DNA of 64,000 bases from DAISKN01 sp964553925 (GTDB lineage: Bacteria; Acidobacteriota; Vicinamibacteria; Marinacidobacterales; SMYC01). Shown here one piece after another: positions 35,776 to 45,026 of the stretch. The translations under genes and the position numbers were made by a program. Position 1 is the first letter of the stretch. Every line of letters begins with the position of its first letter. Location of the stretch: NCBI GenBank assembly GCA_964553925.1, contig CAZKNR010000381.1:19243-83242 (forward strand). The letters are read 5' to 3'. The notes beneath the pieces are model-generated. The model saw only the letters and a list, made by a program, of their open reading frames with translations. It had not been told where the DNA came from and did not search any database.

Positions 35776-37950
35776 TCAGCGAAAGCGATACTTCAGCTCC
35801 GCGACGATCTGCCGCTTGATGATGTCGCCGAAGACGTGCTGCTGCGCGTCGTCATTGTTCAAATTGACGACCTTGATCGACGCCGTGATCCGGTCTTCCG
35901 CGAGGCGCACTCCGAAGGCGCCGTTCAACATCGCGTAGGATTCCGTCGGGCCGTGATAGCGGGCGTCGAGGACGTCGGTCCAGAAAGCGGAGTCGGTGTA
36001 ATTGAACGAGACGTTCCCGAAGAACCTTCCCCTCGAGACGTTCGCCCCTGCGTTGAACCGGTTCGCCGGAGGGATGTTGAGCTCGGAGAACTCCTCGGGA
36101 TTGTCGGGGACGGGCTCGGCCTGCCAGGAGTAGTTGACGAAGAGAGTCACGTCGCTCGAAACCCGCGCGTCGAGCCCGAGCTCGATTCCCCAATCCCTCA
36201 CCCCCTCGAAATTCAAGTACGTGAACCCCAACGGAAGCCCGCGTCCCGCCTGATTCAGCAGATCGAGGACCACCGGCGGGAGCGGCCAGCCCGGCGGAGG
36301 GTTCCGGCTCGAGTACGTCCCCGATTGGGTGAAGAAGATGTTGTCGGTCGTCTGATTCAGGTACCAGGCGGCGCTCAACGTGTAGCGTTTCTTCAGGGTC
36401 CCGGTATAGCCGACTTCGTACGCCGTCAAGCTTTCCTCGTTCAGTTCTTCGTTTCCCACCGCCACCAAAGGAAAGACGTACTGCCTTCCGGAGAGCGCGG
36501 GGTTGAGGAGCCCGAGGTCGATCGACTCCAGGATAGTGACGTCGAGAAAGCTGTTCACGAAAGACGGCGCCCGGAAGGCCTTGTTGTACGAGACTCGGAA
36601 CGCGTGCTCCGGCGTCGGCTTGATCATGAAGGTCGTGCGAGGCGAGAACACGACCTTGTCGATCACGCTGAAGGCGTCGGCGCGGCCTCCCACGAGCCAG
36701 CGGAAATGATCGGATAAAAAGATCTCGTCCTGGATGTAGAAACCTCCCTCGGTCCGGTTGTCTCCGCGGGGGGCGATCGAGAGGTCGAAGGCGTTGTAGC
36801 GGAAGTTGCCTCCGTAGGTGAGGATGTGGCGGGTGCCGAGGACGGTCGAGTTTCCCGCTTCGAAGTCGTAGGTCTTGTTGTCGAAGAGGAAGGTGATGGG
36901 CCGGCCGTCGGTGCCGACGGCGAGAAGCGCCGGGGCCTCACCGTCGAGAAGGTTGGTGAAGAAGTTCACCTTCCAGTTCCCCCGCTGGTAGTTGACCTTT
37001 CCATAGCTCGAGACGGTCCCCGACTGGATGTCGAAAGGGCCGATCCCGGTATGGATGATTCCTTGAGTCCCGGCGAACCCTCCGGCGAAGATGAGCTTCT
37101 GGTTCCCGCCTCTGAAGTCGTAGTCGACGCGGGCGTCGAGCTTCGGCTGCGTGGTCTCGGTGTTGGGAAAGGGCGGGTATTCGCCGCCGCCCGTGCCTCT
37201 CTCGGGATCCACGGGGACCCGGCCCGTGGGCCGCGCGAACGCTTCCATGTTGAAGACCCCAGCGGAGATCTTGTAGGCCCAGCGATCGTTCACCGCCTGT
37301 GCGTGGGTCAGGTGGATGTTGTACGTCTCGCCAGAACTCTGGTCGCTTCCGGGAACGTCCCGATTCACTCCGCCGTAGGCCATAGTGAGCGTCGTTCCAT
37401 CGATCTCTCTCGGAGTCTTGGTGATGACGTTGACGACGCCGGTCATGGCGTTCGCTCCCCAGACCGCGGAAGCGGGGCCGCGGATGACCTCGATCTGCGC
37501 GATCTCGCTGGTGTCGACGGGAAGGAAGTCCCAGGCGACGAAACCGAAGAAGTCCTGGTAGATGGTGCGCCCGTCAAGGAGCGCGAGCTGGGACGTCGAC
37601 AGGGTCGAGGTGGCTCCGCGGGTCACGATGTTGATGTCGCGCGCGGAAGTCTGGGCCACGTTCACCCCCGGCACCGCCCGCAGCAGGTCGCCGTAGTTCG
37701 AAGCGGGAGATCTCTCGATCGCCTCCGAGGTCACGACGCTCACTGCGGCGGGGGCGTTGATGAGCTGCTGCTCCACTTTCGAGGCGGTCACGATCACCGT
37801 TTCGGCGTAGCTCTGAGCCTCCTTCTCCTCGGGCTTCGGCTTCTCTTCTTGTGGCTCTTCCCGAGGCGGCGGTTCCTCCTGGGGTTGGGCGGGATGGACC
37901 AGGACCAGGGTCAGGGTCAGGGCGGCGACGAGCATCCAAGCGAGCTTCAT
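35776..37950 (-). CDS. TonB-dependent outer-membrane receptor
   Basis: A 724-residue receptor starting at the ATG at 37950, which follows AGGAGG at nine bases. The signal peptide (KLAWMLVAALTLTLVLVHPAQPQ) leads into a Pro/Glu/Lys-rich segment, then the TonB box-like ETVIVTASK. The plug domain follows (NAPAAVSVVTSEAIERSPA, VIRGPASAVWGANAMTGVVN), then a beta-barrel ending in KRQIVAELKYRFR. The plug resembles siderophore or vitamin receptors. The ligand is unknown. The tonB-exbBD operon at 45.1-47.5 kb would energise it. Confidence 0.94.
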   Translation of the reverse strand: MKLAWMLVAALTLTLVLVHPAQPQEEPPPREEPQEEKPKPEEKEAQSYAETVIVTASKVEQQLINAPAAVSVVTSEAIERSPASNYGDLLRAVPGVNVAQTSARDINIVTRGATSTLSTSQLALLDGRTIYQDFFGFVAWDFLPVDTSEIAQIEVIRGPASAVWGANAMTGVVNVITKTPREIDGTTLTMAYGGVNRDVPGSDQSSGETYNIHLTHAQAVNDRWAYKISAGVFNMEAFARPTGRVPVDPERGTGGGEYPPFPNTETTQPKLDARVDYDFRGGNQKLIFAGGFAGTQGIIHTGIGPFDIQSGTVSSYGKVNYQRGNWKVNFFTNLLDGEAPALLAVGTDGRPITFLFDNKTYDFEAGNSTVLGTRHILTYGGNFRYNAFDLSIAPRGDNRTEGGFYIQDEIFLSDHFRWLVGGRADAFSVIDKVVFSPRTTFMIKPTPEHAFRVSYNKAFRAPSFVNSFLDVTILESIDLGLLNPALSGRQYVFPLVAVGNEELNEESLTAYEVGYTGTLKKRYTLSAAWYLNQTTDNIFFTQSGTYSSRNPPPGWPLPPVVLDLLNQAGRGLPLGFTYLNFEGVRDWGIELGLDARVSSDVTLFVNYSWQAEPVPDNPEEFSELNIPPANRFNAGANVSRGRFFGNVSFNYTDSAFWTDVLDARYHGPTESYAMLNGAFGVRLAEDRITASIKVVNLNNDDAQQHVFGDIIKRQIVAELKYRFR

Positions 37951-38082
37951 GTGGTGGGACCTCCTGAAGAAGAGCCGGGGCGGTGGGGAGTACCGGCGAG
38001 ACGACGTCAATTTATTTCACAGCAGGCCACCCTGTTTCAAGGCGCCTCTGGTCTGGTTGCGGCAAAGAGACGCGCGAGTTCC

Positions 38083-38088
38083 TATAAT
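38083..38088 (+). promoter_or_regulatory. -10 box of mrp, leaderless candidate
   Basis: A perfect TATAAT ends six bases before the ATG at 38095, so the transcription start would coincide with the start codon. No -35 box with normal spacing is evident (TTGCGG at 38057 is 20 bp away). Confidence 0.5.
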
Positions 38089-38094
38089 GGCGTC

Positions 38095-39498
38095 ATGTCC
38101 AAAGTGACCGAAGAAGCGGTGCTCGAGAAGCTCTCGAGCCTTCACGATCCCGATCTGGGCCGCGACATCGTTTCGCTGGGGTTCGTGAAGAACGTGCGAA
38201 TCTGCTCCCCGATCGTGAGCTGCGACATCGAGCTCGCGAATCCCGCGAGCACCGGAAGAGACCGAATGCAGCAGGAGGCCGAAGCCGCCCTTCGCGAGAT
38301 TCCCGGCGTCGATCAGGCAAACGTGAAGATGACCTGGGCGGTGACCGCTTCCCCCGCGCCCTCGCAGCGGGTCTTTCCTGGCGGGCCCGGCGGGCAGGCG
38401 ATGCCAGCGCCCCAGAAGCCGCCGGGGGTCAAGAACCTGATCGCGGTGGCTTCGGGAAAGGGGGGAGTCGGGAAGTCGACGGTGGCCGCGAACCTCGCGG
38501 TTGCCTTCCGCGAGGCGGGTGCGCTCGTCGGCCTCTGCGACGCCGACGTCTACGGACCCTCCCAGGGCACGATGTTCGGGTTGACCGACCGGCCGGAGGC
38601 GGATTCGGAGAAGCGCCTCATCCCTCTAGAGTCCCACGGTGTGAAGATCATGTCGATGGGTCTGCTCACGTCGAAGGAGACGCCGGTCATCTGGCGAGGG
38701 CCCATGGCCACCAAGCTCATCCAGCAGTTCCTCGCGGGCGTCGCCTGGGGCGAGCTCGACTATCTCGTGATCGATCTCCCTCCGGGAACCGGAGACGTCC
38801 AGCTCACCCTGACCCAGAGCGTGCCGCTGACCGGTGCGGTCATCGTCACCACCCCCCAGGTCGTCGCCCGGACCATCGCCGAAAAGGGGCTTCGGATGTT
38901 TCAGCCGGTTTCGGTCCCGGTCCTCGGCGTCATCGAGAACATGAGCTACTACATCTGCTCCCACTGCCAGGAGAAGACGTTCATCTTTCGCGAGGGAGGC
39001 GGAAAGCAGATCAGTGAAGAGCTCGGCATCCCGTTTCTCGGCGAAATTCCCATCGACCCCGAGGTGGTCCTCGCCGGAGACGAGGGCGTCCCGATCGTCG
39101 CCCGCAACCCCTCCTCTCCCGCGGCCCTCGCGTACCGGGAGATCGCCTCGAAGGTGGCAAGCGCCGTCGCCCGGGCGAACTTCGAAAGCGGCTCGGCGAT
39201 ACACCCCAAGGAGATGATCGGCGAGGCGCGGGAGCTCCGGATCGTCTGGAACGACGGCTCAGAGGCGGCCTACCCGTACGACTTCCTCAGGAACCACTGC
39301 CCCTGCGCCATATGCGTCGATGAGTGGACCGGAAAGCGCCGGAGCCTGATCCTGCTATTACCCTCGAACTTCCGCGCCATGAAGATCGACCCCGTAGGCA
39401 ACTACGCCATCCAGATCTCCTGGTCCGACGGCCACAACTCCGGCATCTACAGCTTCAGGCTGTTGAAAGAGCTGGAAGAGCTTCGAAAGAAAACCTAA
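38095..39498 (+). CDS. mrp: MIP18-Mrp-DUF971 iron-sulfur cluster carrier ATPase
   Basis: A 467-residue three-part protein. Residues 1-95 are a MIP18/DUF59 domain (LHDPDLGRDIVSLGFVKNV). Residues 110-365 are the Mrp/ApbC P-loop ATPase, with GKGGVGKST near 121, DADVYGPSQ, DLPPGTGDVQLTL and the cluster-binding CSHC pair. The last 95 residues are a DUF971 domain (ELRIVWNDGSEAAYPYDFLRNHCPCAICVDEWTG) with extra Cys residues. Mrp proteins bind and transfer [4Fe-4S] clusters. The DUF971 part may add cluster binding or target choice. The start is the ATG at 38095, just behind a perfect TATAAT. Confidence 0.95.
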   Translation: MSKVTEEAVLEKLSSLHDPDLGRDIVSLGFVKNVRICSPIVSCDIELANPASTGRDRMQQEAEAALREIPGVDQANVKMTWAVTASPAPSQRVFPGGPGGQAMPAPQKPPGVKNLIAVASGKGGVGKSTVAANLAVAFREAGALVGLCDADVYGPSQGTMFGLTDRPEADSEKRLIPLESHGVKIMSMGLLTSKETPVIWRGPMATKLIQQFLAGVAWGELDYLVIDLPPGTGDVQLTLTQSVPLTGAVIVTTPQVVARTIAEKGLRMFQPVSVPVLGVIENMSYYICSHCQEKTFIFREGGGKQISEELGIPFLGEIPIDPEVVLAGDEGVPIVARNPSSPAALAYREIASKVASAVARANFESGSAIHPKEMIGEARELRIVWNDGSEAAYPYDFLRNHCPCAICVDEWTGKRRSLILLLPSNFRAMKIDPVGNYAIQISWSDGHNSGIYSFRLLKELEELRKKT

Positions 39499-39499
39499 A

Positions 39500-39551
39500 C
39501 CAAGGGGGAGAAGGGGCTTCTTTATCTCCCTATCCCACTTCTTACACTCTT
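39500..39551. repeat. Purine-rich repeat family, inverted copy
   Basis: The convergent gap between mrp and relA/spoT holds GGGGGAGAAGGGG, then TATCTCCCTATCCC and CTTCTTACACTCTT (39538-39551). The last element is the exact reverse complement of the 14-mer after NudL. The opposed purine and pyrimidine blocks can pair, so it could end both transcripts. Confidence 0.7.
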
Positions 39552-41706
39552 AGCGCATACCGGGGCGGGCAACGTCCAGGACGCCTTCGATCGAGCGGAT
39601 GGACCTTGCGATTCTGTCGAGCTCTTTTACGTTGCTGATGGAGACAGTGACGTCGATAGCGCCCTTCCGGTCGTCGAAGGTCTTGGCCTCGATGGTGCGG
39701 ATGTCGGTGTTCATGTCGGCGATGATGGAGGTGATATCCGCGAGGATTCCCTTGCGGTCTTCGACGTTCACCGAGAGGGTGATGTCGTACTTCGCGTCTT
39801 TTTCGCCCTGCCAGGACACTTCGACCCGGCGCTCCGGATCCACCATCAGATTGAGGAGATTGGGGCATTGGGCGGAATGGACCGACACGCCCTTGCCCCG
39901 GGTGACGTACCCGGTGATGCTCTCGCCGGGAATGGGGTTGCAGCACTTCGCCCGATAGACCATGAGGTCGTCCATGCCGTCGACTTTGATCTTGTCGTCC
40001 CCGCCCTTCAGCACGCGCCGAACCGCGCGGGCCAGGCTGGCGCCGGCGCCGGTCTTCTCTTGCAGCTGCTCGGGCGGAACGAGCCGCACCAGCAGCTTTC
40101 TCGGGGAGAGCTTTCCGTATCCGATCGCGGCGAACAGGTCGTCGTTCTTGGAGAAGCCGTACTCCTTCAGGATCTCTTGAAGCGGAGTCCCGTCGACCGC
40201 CTGCTTCAGGCTGAGATCGAATCTCTGCGACTCCTTCTCCAGGAGCTTTCTGCCGATCTCGATGCTTCGCTTTCGCTCGGCGGCGTTGAGGACCAAGCGG
40301 ATCTTGTCACGCGCCCTCGAGGTGGCGACGAAGGCAAGCCAGTCGCGGCTGGGGCGATGGCCGCGGGACGTGAGGATCTCGACGATGTCCCCGTTCTTGA
40401 GCTTGTACCGAAGGGGGACCATGAGACCGTTGACCCGGGAGCCGACGCACTGGTGGCCGATGTCGGTATGGATGGCATAGGCGAAGTCGACCGGGGTGGC
40501 CCCGCGGGGGAAGGACTTCACGTCCCCCTTGGGAGTGAAACAAAATACGTCCTCGGGATAGAGGTCGACCTTGAGGTTGTTGAGGAACTCGTGGGGGTCC
40601 TTGACTTCCCGCTGCCACTCGATGATTTGCCGCAGCCAGGCGAAGTTCTGGATGTCTTCCTCTCCGAGGGGCTTTCCCTCCTTGTACTTCCAATGAGCGG
40701 CGATTCCCTGCTCGGCCACGCGGTGCATCTCCGCGGTTCGAATCTGCACCTCGAACGGGACGCCGACGTCGGTGATGACGCTCGTATGGAGCGAGCGGTA
40801 TCCGTTCGGCCGGGGCATGGCGATGAAGTCTTTGATCCGGCCCGGCACCGGCCGCCAGGTGTTGTGGATGATGCCAAGCGTGGCGTAGCAGTTCTTGACG
40901 CTGTCGGAGAGGATGCGGAGCGCGATGAAGTCGTACACCTGATCGAGCTCGATCTGCTGGCGCTTCATCTTCAGGTGGATGCTGTAGATGCTCTTGGTGC
41001 GGCCGGTGATCTCCGCTGGGATTTCGTTGTCCGCCAGGTTCTTCTCCAGGATCCCTTTGACCTCGGCGATGAACTCCTCGGTCCACTTTCGCTTCGCCTC
41101 GACCCGAGCCGCGAGAACCCCGTAAGCCTTGGGCTCCAGGTTCTTGAGGCAGAGATCCTGGAGCTCGGTCTTGATCTTGCCGATGCCCAGGCGGCCGGCG
41201 AGGGGAGCGTAGATCTCGAGCGTCTCGTTGGCGATATGGACCCGGCGCTCCTCGGAGAGGTGCTGAAGGGTCCTCATGTTGTGCAGCCGATCGGCGAGCT
41301 TCACCAGAATGATGCGAAGGTCGTCGACCATCGCCATCAGCATTTTGCGGAAGTTCTCCGCCTGATGCTCCTCCGCCGAGGAGAACTGCATCTTGCTGAT
41401 CTTCGTCAGCCCTTCGATGATATGGGCGACCTCTTTGCCGAAAAGCTCTTCGACGCTCTCGATGCTGGTGAGGGTGTCTTCGACGACGTCGTGGAGAAGG
41501 CCGCAGGCGACGGAGGCCTCGTCGAGCTGCATCTCCGCCAGGATGTTGGCGACCTCGAGAGGATGAATGAGGTACGGCTCCCCCGACTTGCGAAGCTGGT
41601 CGCGGTGCTCCCGGGCCGAGAACACGTAGGCCCGGCGCAGGAGATCGAGATCTCCGTCCGGCTGGTAGGCACGGACTTTCTCCAGGATGTTCTCGAACCG
41701 GATCAT
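39550..41706 (-). CDS. spoT: RelA/SpoT-family (p)ppGpp synthetase/hydrolase
   Basis: A 718-residue long RSH protein that makes and degrades the stringent-response alarmone. The HD hydrolase domain is intact (HPLEVANILAEM, ACGLLHDVVEDT, KLADRLHNMRTL). The synthetase domain has RPNGYRSLHTSVI. TGS (VFCFTPKGDVKSFPRGATPVDFAYAIH), helical and C-terminal ACT domains follow. With both catalytic halves apparently intact it should be bifunctional (Rel/SpoT type). A single long RSH is usual outside the gamma- and betaproteobacteria. It ends in the inverted purine repeat. Confidence 0.95.
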   Translation of the reverse strand: MIRFENILEKVRAYQPDGDLDLLRRAYVFSAREHRDQLRKSGEPYLIHPLEVANILAEMQLDEASVACGLLHDVVEDTLTSIESVEELFGKEVAHIIEGLTKISKMQFSSAEEHQAENFRKMLMAMVDDLRIILVKLADRLHNMRTLQHLSEERRVHIANETLEIYAPLAGRLGIGKIKTELQDLCLKNLEPKAYGVLAARVEAKRKWTEEFIAEVKGILEKNLADNEIPAEITGRTKSIYSIHLKMKRQQIELDQVYDFIALRILSDSVKNCYATLGIIHNTWRPVPGRIKDFIAMPRPNGYRSLHTSVITDVGVPFEVQIRTAEMHRVAEQGIAAHWKYKEGKPLGEEDIQNFAWLRQIIEWQREVKDPHEFLNNLKVDLYPEDVFCFTPKGDVKSFPRGATPVDFAYAIHTDIGHQCVGSRVNGLMVPLRYKLKNGDIVEILTSRGHRPSRDWLAFVATSRARDKIRLVLNAAERKRSIEIGRKLLEKESQRFDLSLKQAVDGTPLQEILKEYGFSKNDDLFAAIGYGKLSPRKLLVRLVPPEQLQEKTGAGASLARAVRRVLKGGDDKIKVDGMDDLMVYRAKCCNPIPGESITGYVTRGKGVSVHSAQCPNLLNLMVDPERRVEVSWQGEKDAKYDITLSVNVEDRKGILADITSIIADMNTDIRTIEAKTFDDRKGAIDVTVSISNVKELDRIARSIRSIEGVLDVARPGMR

Positions 41707-41825
41707 AGAGGGGGGCGGGGGCCTTGAAACGAGAGCCCCGAGAGCCCAACGATCCCATGATAGAGAGAGGGCGACGCCGGATCAAGATGATGGGGGCTTG
41801 GGCTTACCGGGCGATAGCCCTCTTC

Positions 41826-41854
41826 TTGACTGACCTGGTACCCCATACTATACT
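41826..41854 (+). promoter_or_regulatory. Promoter of the TPR lipoprotein gene
   Basis: TTGACT (41826-41831) and TATACT (41849-41854) are separated by 17 bp. The predicted start near 41861 gives a leader of about 40 nt with GGGGG before the ATG at 41900. Confidence 0.7.
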
Positions 41855-41899
41855 TCGCTCCCCAATGGAGATCTCCATGGGAATAGGGGGTTTTTGCTC

Positions 41900-42949
41900 A
41901 TGCACACCCATCGTGGGAAAGTAATCGCAATCTCACTCTTTGCGCTCGTCGCGCTCGGCGGTTGTGCGCAGAAGTGGAACATGCTGAAGTCGAGGCGGGC
42001 TTTCAAACAGGCCAACGACTTCTACGCCGCCAAGGAATACGAGAAGGCTATCGAGTTCTACAACAGGACCCTCGAGCTCGATCAGAAGCCGGATCCGCGC
42101 GTCGAGGTGACCACTTATTTCTACCGGGGAAGCAGCCATCACCTTCGCTATAAGCCGTCAATTTTCGATGACCCGGCGAACGACGCGCAGCTCGAGGCCG
42201 CCATCGTCGACTACCAGAAGGCGATCGAGCTCTCGAAGCAGCATACCCCGCAGTTCGAGATGCTCAAGCCGTACCAGCAGTACGGCATGGAGCAGCTCGC
42301 CGCCATTTACCGGGACAATCTGGACGATTTCGAGAAGGCGGAACAACATTTCAAGGCCCTCATCGAGTTCGACCCCAGCACTCCCGAGCGCTATTACGCC
42401 CTTGCCGACGTTTACGAGCGCTTCCATGACCCCGAGGAGCTTCCCCTCCTGGAGCAGGCGGTCGAGACTTACAAGAGGCCGGTCGATCTCAAGCCGGACG
42501 ATCCCATCGCCTACCGGCAAGTGGCCAGTCTCCTCAACAAGTACGGGCGATTCGACGAGACCATGGAGTGGCTCGGAAAAGCTCGTGACGTCCAGGCCAC
42601 CAATCCGGAGGGTTACTATCTGCTCGCGGTCCACTACTGGGACAAGGTCTACCGTGACACCGAACTGACGACTGACGACAGGAAGGAATACATCGGGCTT
42701 GGCATGACTCAGCTTGATAAGGCTCTCGAGATCGACGACCAGTACGTGGACGCACTCATTTACAAGAATCTGCTGCTTCGCGAGCAGGCCAAGGTGGAAC
42801 CGAAGCGCAAGGCCGAGCTCGAGGCGATGGCGAACGGGCTCAGGGACAAGGCGATTGCCCTGAAGGAGAAGCAAGAGGCAGCGGAGAAGGCCGCTAAGGC
42901 CGCGGACGAAGAAAAGCCGCCGCCGACGCAGCCTCCATCGAGTCACTGA
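41900..42949 (+). CDS. TPR-repeat lipoprotein
   Basis: A 349-residue protein with signal peptide and lipobox LVALGGC (Cys22 counting from the ATG at 41900). The mature part is made of tetratricopeptide repeats (AFKQANDFYAAKEYEKAIEF, AEQHFKALIEFDPSTPERYY, MTQLDKALEIDDQYVDALIY) and ends in an Ala/Lys/Glu-rich coiled coil and a proline tail. It is presumably a periplasmic scaffold in the outer or inner membrane. The partner is unknown. It has its own promoter and terminator, so it is a single-gene unit. Confidence 0.88.
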   Translation: MHTHRGKVIAISLFALVALGGCAQKWNMLKSRRAFKQANDFYAAKEYEKAIEFYNRTLELDQKPDPRVEVTTYFYRGSSHHLRYKPSIFDDPANDAQLEAAIVDYQKAIELSKQHTPQFEMLKPYQQYGMEQLAAIYRDNLDDFEKAEQHFKALIEFDPSTPERYYALADVYERFHDPEELPLLEQAVETYKRPVDLKPDDPIAYRQVASLLNKYGRFDETMEWLGKARDVQATNPEGYYLLAVHYWDKVYRDTELTTDDRKEYIGLGMTQLDKALEIDDQYVDALIYKNLLLREQAKVEPKRKAELEAMANGLRDKAIALKEKQEAAEKAAKAADEEKPPPTQPPSSH

Positions 42950-42990
42950 GGCACAGAATCGGGCCAGCCGAAAACCCTTCTTAGAATTAC

Positions 42991-43022
42991 GGGCGAGGCA
43001 GCGAATCGACGCTGTCTCGCCC
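42991..43022 (+). terminator. Terminator of the TPR lipoprotein gene
   Basis: GGGCGAGGCAGCG (42991-43003) pairs with CGCTGTCTCGCCC (43010-43022) around a 6-nt loop, with one G-U pair. TTCGTGTTT follows, a weak U-run. Confidence 0.65.
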
Positions 43023-43069
43023 TTCGTGTTTCCGGCCCGGTCGCAAAGCTTCGGAAGAGTCTAAAGAAA

Positions 43070-43165
43070 AGGGGGATCGGGAGATGGGAGGAGATGGGGA
43101 GACGAATCAGGACCTAATGGCCAAATTTCTCTCCCTATCTCCTCCTATCCCCCTATCCCCCTTGC
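43070..43165. repeat. Purine/pyrimidine long hairpin element
   Basis: A purine arm (from about 43073, containing GGGAGATGGGAGGAGATGGG) and a pyrimidine arm (to about 43163, containing CTCCCTATCTCCTCC) are complementary over about 32 bp, with two mismatches and two G-T pairs. The spacer includes GAATCAGGACCTAATGG. The half copy at 3473-3535 shares arm and spacer. The structure resembles a small non-autonomous mobile element or an imperfect terminator. Confidence 0.7.
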
Positions 43166-43185
43166 ATTTGGATTGAACGCTGGAC

Positions 43186-43602
43186 CTAGGACGTGCTCTT
43201 CGGCTTCGGGATCGTAATCTTCTTGGGATCGGCGACTTGAATGAACGTGGCGCCCCGATACCCGATTCCAGCGGCGTTGGTCCACACGTCCTCGACCTTG
43301 CCACTCACCCGAACCCGACGGTTGTTGAAGCGTGCGACGGGGTCGAACTTGAAGCTGGCCAGCGCCTTTTCCGGAATGATTACCTGAAAGCGCTCGGCGA
43401 GCTTTGGATCGAAGTAGAGGAAAACACCGCCCGCTTTGCGCTCGACTTTCAACACCCTCCCCTCGATGGTGACTTCCTTTCCCAAATGCTTTGAAGCGTC
43501 TTCCCAAGCGATGACGTTCCCATCTTCTTTGGCGGCTTTGTCCTCCTGGCTGAGGCCGCCCGAGACGAGTGTGAGGCCGATGAAGAAATACAAGAGGCCC
43601 AT
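43186..43602 (-). CDS. Exported OB-fold protein, unknown function
   Basis: A 138-residue protein. I start at the ATG at 43602, six bases after AAGGGGG; an in-frame start at 43644 would add 14 residues. A hydrophobic N-terminus (GLLYFFIGLTLVSGG) exports or anchors it. The rest (GKEVTIEGRVLKVERKAGGVFLYFDP, RFNNRRVRVSGKVEDVW) has the strand pattern of a bacterial OB-fold domain such as those near nucleic-acid-binding or BOF-type proteins. It ends in a lysine/serine tail. The function is unknown. Confidence 0.75.
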   Translation of the reverse strand: MGLLYFFIGLTLVSGGLSQEDKAAKEDGNVIAWEDASKHLGKEVTIEGRVLKVERKAGGVFLYFDPKLAERFQVIIPEKALASFKFDPVARFNNRRVRVSGKVEDVWTNAAGIGYRGATFIQVADPKKITIPKPKSTS

Positions 43603-43894
43603 GACTAACCCCCTTTTGATGAGGGAGGCTCGGAGCTGAGGCACACCTCCAACCTCCAGATTGCCACGTTACTCGCCCGCGAGAGGATTTTCAAGAAGAT
43701 TCCCGGGCACTCAGCAAACCCAGCGGCCGACACCCGCAACCGAAGTCGCGCCCTCTCGAGCCTCTGAGCACCCCCGCCCGCTCTGGCCCCGGCGCGGCAA
43801 CGCGGAGCCGCGACCGCGCCTTAACTCCTGCACCTCGGCACGACCGATCTTTGGCCTGGGAACGTCCGTCGGCCCGTTTGGTCGAGCGCTGCTG

Positions 43895-44623
43895 TTAGTT
43901 CGTTCCGCCCGCGCTCGCGGCCGCAGGGTCTTTCGGCTTGATTTCGGTGATGATCCACCGGGATTGCGCGATGCGACTGGTCGAGGGAGTGGTCAAAGCG
44001 TACCGCAGCAACGTAAAAACGTAGGGTTTCTCCTTGCCGTCCGTCAACGTCACGCTGACCCCCACTTCCTTGATCAGCACATCGCCGGCAGAACTTTGAA
44101 GGGTCTCCTTATCGGAGGCGCCCATGAGCGACATCCCAACTAGCGCCAGCTCTTCGTCGAACCGGCGCTCGGCCTCGTTGAACTGGCTCTCTGCCTCGCG
44201 ACGCTCATCCCGGTGCTTCAGCCAGGCCGCGTGCACATCCGCCAGCTTCCCTTTGAAGGTGGCGTTCGCGTCTTTCTTCATCCCATCCTCGATGGTCACC
44301 GTGGCGTCGATGTTTTCGTCGCGGAAGGCGATGAACTCCTCGTTTTTCTTGTCACGAGCTTGTTTCGTCTCCTTGACGTTTTGGGCAAGCTCCTGCAGCT
44401 TGAATGGCTCGCGCCGCTCGTCTCCCACCTGCGTCACCTTCCAGGTCGTCACCTGCCCCCCCTCCTCCTTGGGGAAACCGACGCGGGCCATGCCGGTCAA
44501 GCTAGCGTTGTCGTTGCTCTTGGTCGCTATGAAGAAACTGTTGATGACCTGCCCTTCCTGACTGCCGCAGGCCGCGAGCGCGAGTCCGAGCATTACGATG
44601 CCGAGAGTCGACTTCCTTGTCAC
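43895..44623 (-). CDS. Lipoprotein with coiled-coil region, unknown function
   Basis: A 242-residue lipoprotein with lipobox LALAAC (Cys19). The middle (about 70-165) is highly charged and probably a coiled coil (KETKQARDKKNEEFIAFRDE, HRDERREAESQFNEAERRFD). The C-terminal part is globular and ends PAAASAGGTN. I recognise no family. The start is a GTG at 44623, six bases after GGAGGG. It lies between unrelated genes and is probably transcribed alone. Confidence 0.75.
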   Translation of the reverse strand: MTRKSTLGIVMLGLALAACGSQEGQVINSFFIATKSNDNASLTGMARVGFPKEEGGQVTTWKVTQVGDERREPFKLQELAQNVKETKQARDKKNEEFIAFRDENIDATVTIEDGMKKDANATFKGKLADVHAAWLKHRDERREAESQFNEAERRFDEELALVGMSLMGASDKETLQSSAGDVLIKEVGVSVTLTDGKEKPYVFTLLRYALTTPSTSRIAQSRWIITEIKPKDPAAASAGGTN

Positions 44624-44819
44624 GTATCACCCTCCTTTTGCCGGTGGACCGGCGAGCCTCCCCGGGGCGCAGCCCACGTCTTGAAAAAAACAGGAACCTC
44701 CGACCTCCACGGGAACTTACCACGCTGCCGGGCGGGAGGTTGTCATGGACTAACCCGTCGGGAACGCTCGCACGCCCCGATGCGACCCGTATCTTATCTA
44801 TGTTTTGGCTCGGCGGGAA

Positions 44820-44844
44820 GACCGCTTTTCGGGCGGGTCTTTTT
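44820..44844 (+). terminator. Orphan plus-strand terminator
   Basis: GACC (44820-44823) and GC can pair with GC and GGTC (44836-44839), with one bulged G, followed by TTTTT at 44840-44844. Both neighbouring genes run on the minus strand, so the transcript it would end is unidentified. Confidence 0.45.
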
Positions 44845-45026
44845 CACGACCGGGCGCGGAGGGTTACCCCGCCTCCGATGGTGAGCTTCTACGAATCGCG
44901 ACAAGCCTCGAACCGCGCAAAACGGTGTGAAGGGTCTCGAGGCTTCGAGTGAGGAAACCGTGCCTGCCGCGGTCGGTGCGGGATGACTTGTTCGACCCGC
45001 CTTAACGTCACGAAGAGACAGGGAAA

